Assembly (NCBI GenBank): GCA_002731735.1
Contig: PCCM01000071.1
Location: forward strand, 3,902 to 9,874
Length of the DNA stretch: 5,973 bases
DNA from: Gemmatimonadota bacterium
Lineage (GTDB): Bacteria > Gemmatimonadota > Gemmatimonadetes > Longimicrobiales > Gaopeijiaceae
Direction of reading: 5' to 3'
The notes beneath the pieces were generated by a model. The model had not been told where the DNA came from. It made no database searches and saw only the letters and a list, made by a program, of their open reading frames with translations. The first letter of the stretch is position 1. Each line of letters begins with the position of its first letter. The position numbers and the translations under genes are program-made. This document shows positions 5,436-5,973 of the stretch, piece by piece.

Positions 5436-5896
5436 CGGGGCGGACCTCCAAGCATGGCCACCGGGTCGACCTGGTGGCCGCGACCCCGGATCTCGAGGTG
5501 CAGATGCGGTCCCGTTGCGTTCCCCGAAGCTCCGCTGAGACCCAATGACTCACCTTTTCCGACGCTCTGGCCCGTGACAACGAGGATTTGAGAAAGGTGC
5601 GCGTAGATGGTGAGAATGGCGTCGTCGTGATCGACCCAGACAACGAGTCCGAAGTCGGTCATCTCACCTGCGAAGCGTATCTCTCCACCGGACATGGCGT
5701 ACACGGGTGTGCCGGTGGGCACGACGATGTCGACGCCTCTATGGATGTTCGGGCCATTGGACCCCCATCGGAGTCCGAACGGTGCGATGAGCGGTCCCTC
5801 GACAGGCCATTGGGGGAGTCCGCATCCAACCATTGAGATTACTACCGTCGTGGCCAGCATTCGCCTGGAGGACCGGATCTTGGAGGACCGGATCAT
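5429..5896 (-). CDS. M23 family (LytM/NlpD-type) peptidase, predicted lipoprotein
   Basis: This 155-residue protein is predicted to be an exported, lipid-anchored murein endopeptidase or a regulator of one. The N-terminus has a basic n-region (KIRSSRR, 6-12), a short hydrophobic stretch LATTVVISMVG, then Cys25, which fits a signal peptidase II lipobox (MVGC, slightly off consensus). The rest is a compact M23 domain: NIHRGVDIVVPTGTPVYA (50-67) with zinc ligands His52 and Asp56, YAHLS with His100, and GPHLHLEIRG (129-138) with His131 and His133. These are the ligands and catalytic histidines of LytM, so activity is likely, unlike degenerate EnvC/NlpD types. There is no LysM domain. ATG 5896 is used because it gives the full signal peptide and overlaps the upstream stop as ATGA; the codon at 5858-5860 is a shorter alternative. 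The n-region holds a 15-bp tandem duplication. Confidence 0.9.
   Translation of the reverse strand: MIRSSKIRSSRRMLATTVVISMVGCGLPQWPVEGPLIAPFGLRWGSNGPNIHRGVDIVVPTGTPVYAMSGGEIRFAGEMTDFGLVVWVDHDDAILTIYAHLSQILVVTGQSVGKGESLGLSGASGNATGPHLHLEIRGRGHQVDPVAMLGGPPRS
5866..5895 (-). repeat. 15-bp tandem duplication at the start of the M23 gene
   Basis: Bases 5866-5880 and 5881-5895 are identical at 14 of 15 positions. Read leftward they encode the start MIRSS followed by KIRSS. The unit length keeps the frame, so the duplication adds five residues, including two basic ones, to the lipoprotein n-region. Confidence 0.8.
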
Positions 5897-5973
5897 CCAG
5901 GAATCCGCTGGCTCCCGTCCACCGGTGTGTGGGACCAGCTGCGAGGATCGTCGAGGAGCATCACCTCGACCGG
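5893..5973 (-). CDS. 3' end of an unidentified leftward gene (partial at right edge)
   Basis: Read leftward from the right edge, 26 codons (5973-5896) run to a TGA at 5893-5895. They encode a peptide beginning PVEVMLLDDPRSW and ending SQRIPG. The stop overlaps the M23 start as ATGA, the common arrangement of translationally coupled genes. About three quarters of the third positions are G or C, better than the other open frame here, which supports real coding. The fragment is too short to assign a family. M23 lipoproteins are often encoded next to surE and pcm, but I see no match to either tail and do not claim it. Confidence 0.4.
   Translation of the reverse strand, partial: PVEVMLLDDPRSWSHTPVDGSQRIPG

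Noticed and set aside
1..5973. Defence island, mobile element or CRISPR-like array
   Set aside because: There are no transposase, integrase, terminal repeats, spaced direct repeats or known defence genes. The NYN domain alone is not enough to call a defence system.

Overview
The window is a GC-rich, gene-dense piece of bacterial chromosome. It is mostly one rightward gene series, with a leftward gene pair at the right end. Coding third positions are strongly G/C. I see no tRNA, rRNA, CRISPR array or insertion sequence. The style of the EtfA/EtfB and AroB proteins and the GTG/TTG starts would suit a Gemmatimonadota-like or similar GC-rich Gram-negative phylum. That is a weak impression, not a demonstrated placement.

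Layout, left to right. (1) 3-320 (+) is the last 105 codons of aroB, 3-dehydroquinate synthase of the shikimate pathway. (2) 391-885 (+) is an isolated C-terminal piece of an AMP-forming acyl-CoA synthetase. It begins just before core motif A6 and lacks the nucleotide-binding P-loop half, so it is probably a remnant. (3) 1024-2946 (+) is a 640-residue multidomain protein: an N-terminal NYN (PIN-like, LabA/DUF88) nuclease domain, two OST-HTH/LOTUS RNA-binding domains, basic and low-complexity linkers, and a C-terminal RecD2-like helix-hairpin-helix module. (4) 3048-3605 (+) is a 3-methyladenine DNA glycosylase of the AAG/Mpg family. Its conserved N-terminus runs in frame upstream to about 2979, but no ATG, GTG or TTG is available there. 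(5) 3650-4405 and 4429-5415 (+) are etfB and etfA, the two subunits of electron transfer flavoprotein. (6) 5429-5896 (-) is an M23 (LytM-type) peptidase lipoprotein. It overlaps by an ATGA junction the 3' end of an unidentified leftward gene that enters from the right edge.

The genes do not form one obvious pathway. etfBA is a clear functional pair moving electrons from flavin dehydrogenases such as acyl-CoA dehydrogenases. The acyl-CoA synthetase fragment could relate to fatty-acid metabolism only if a full copy exists elsewhere. The NYN-LOTUS-HhH protein and the DNA glycosylase are adjacent and tightly packed, so both nucleic-acid proteins are probably co-expressed. The M23 lipoprotein belongs to a separate, convergent transcription unit.

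The observations most worth a second look are the NYN-LOTUS-LOTUS-HhH architecture, the missing canonical start of the glycosylase, the truncated synthetase with a G6 tract at its left edge, paired TCGCGA palindromes over the NYN ribosome-binding site, and a 15-bp in-frame duplication at the start of the M23 lipoprotein. I do not see a clear new multi-gene system. The NYN-LOTUS-HhH protein is the nearest candidate.
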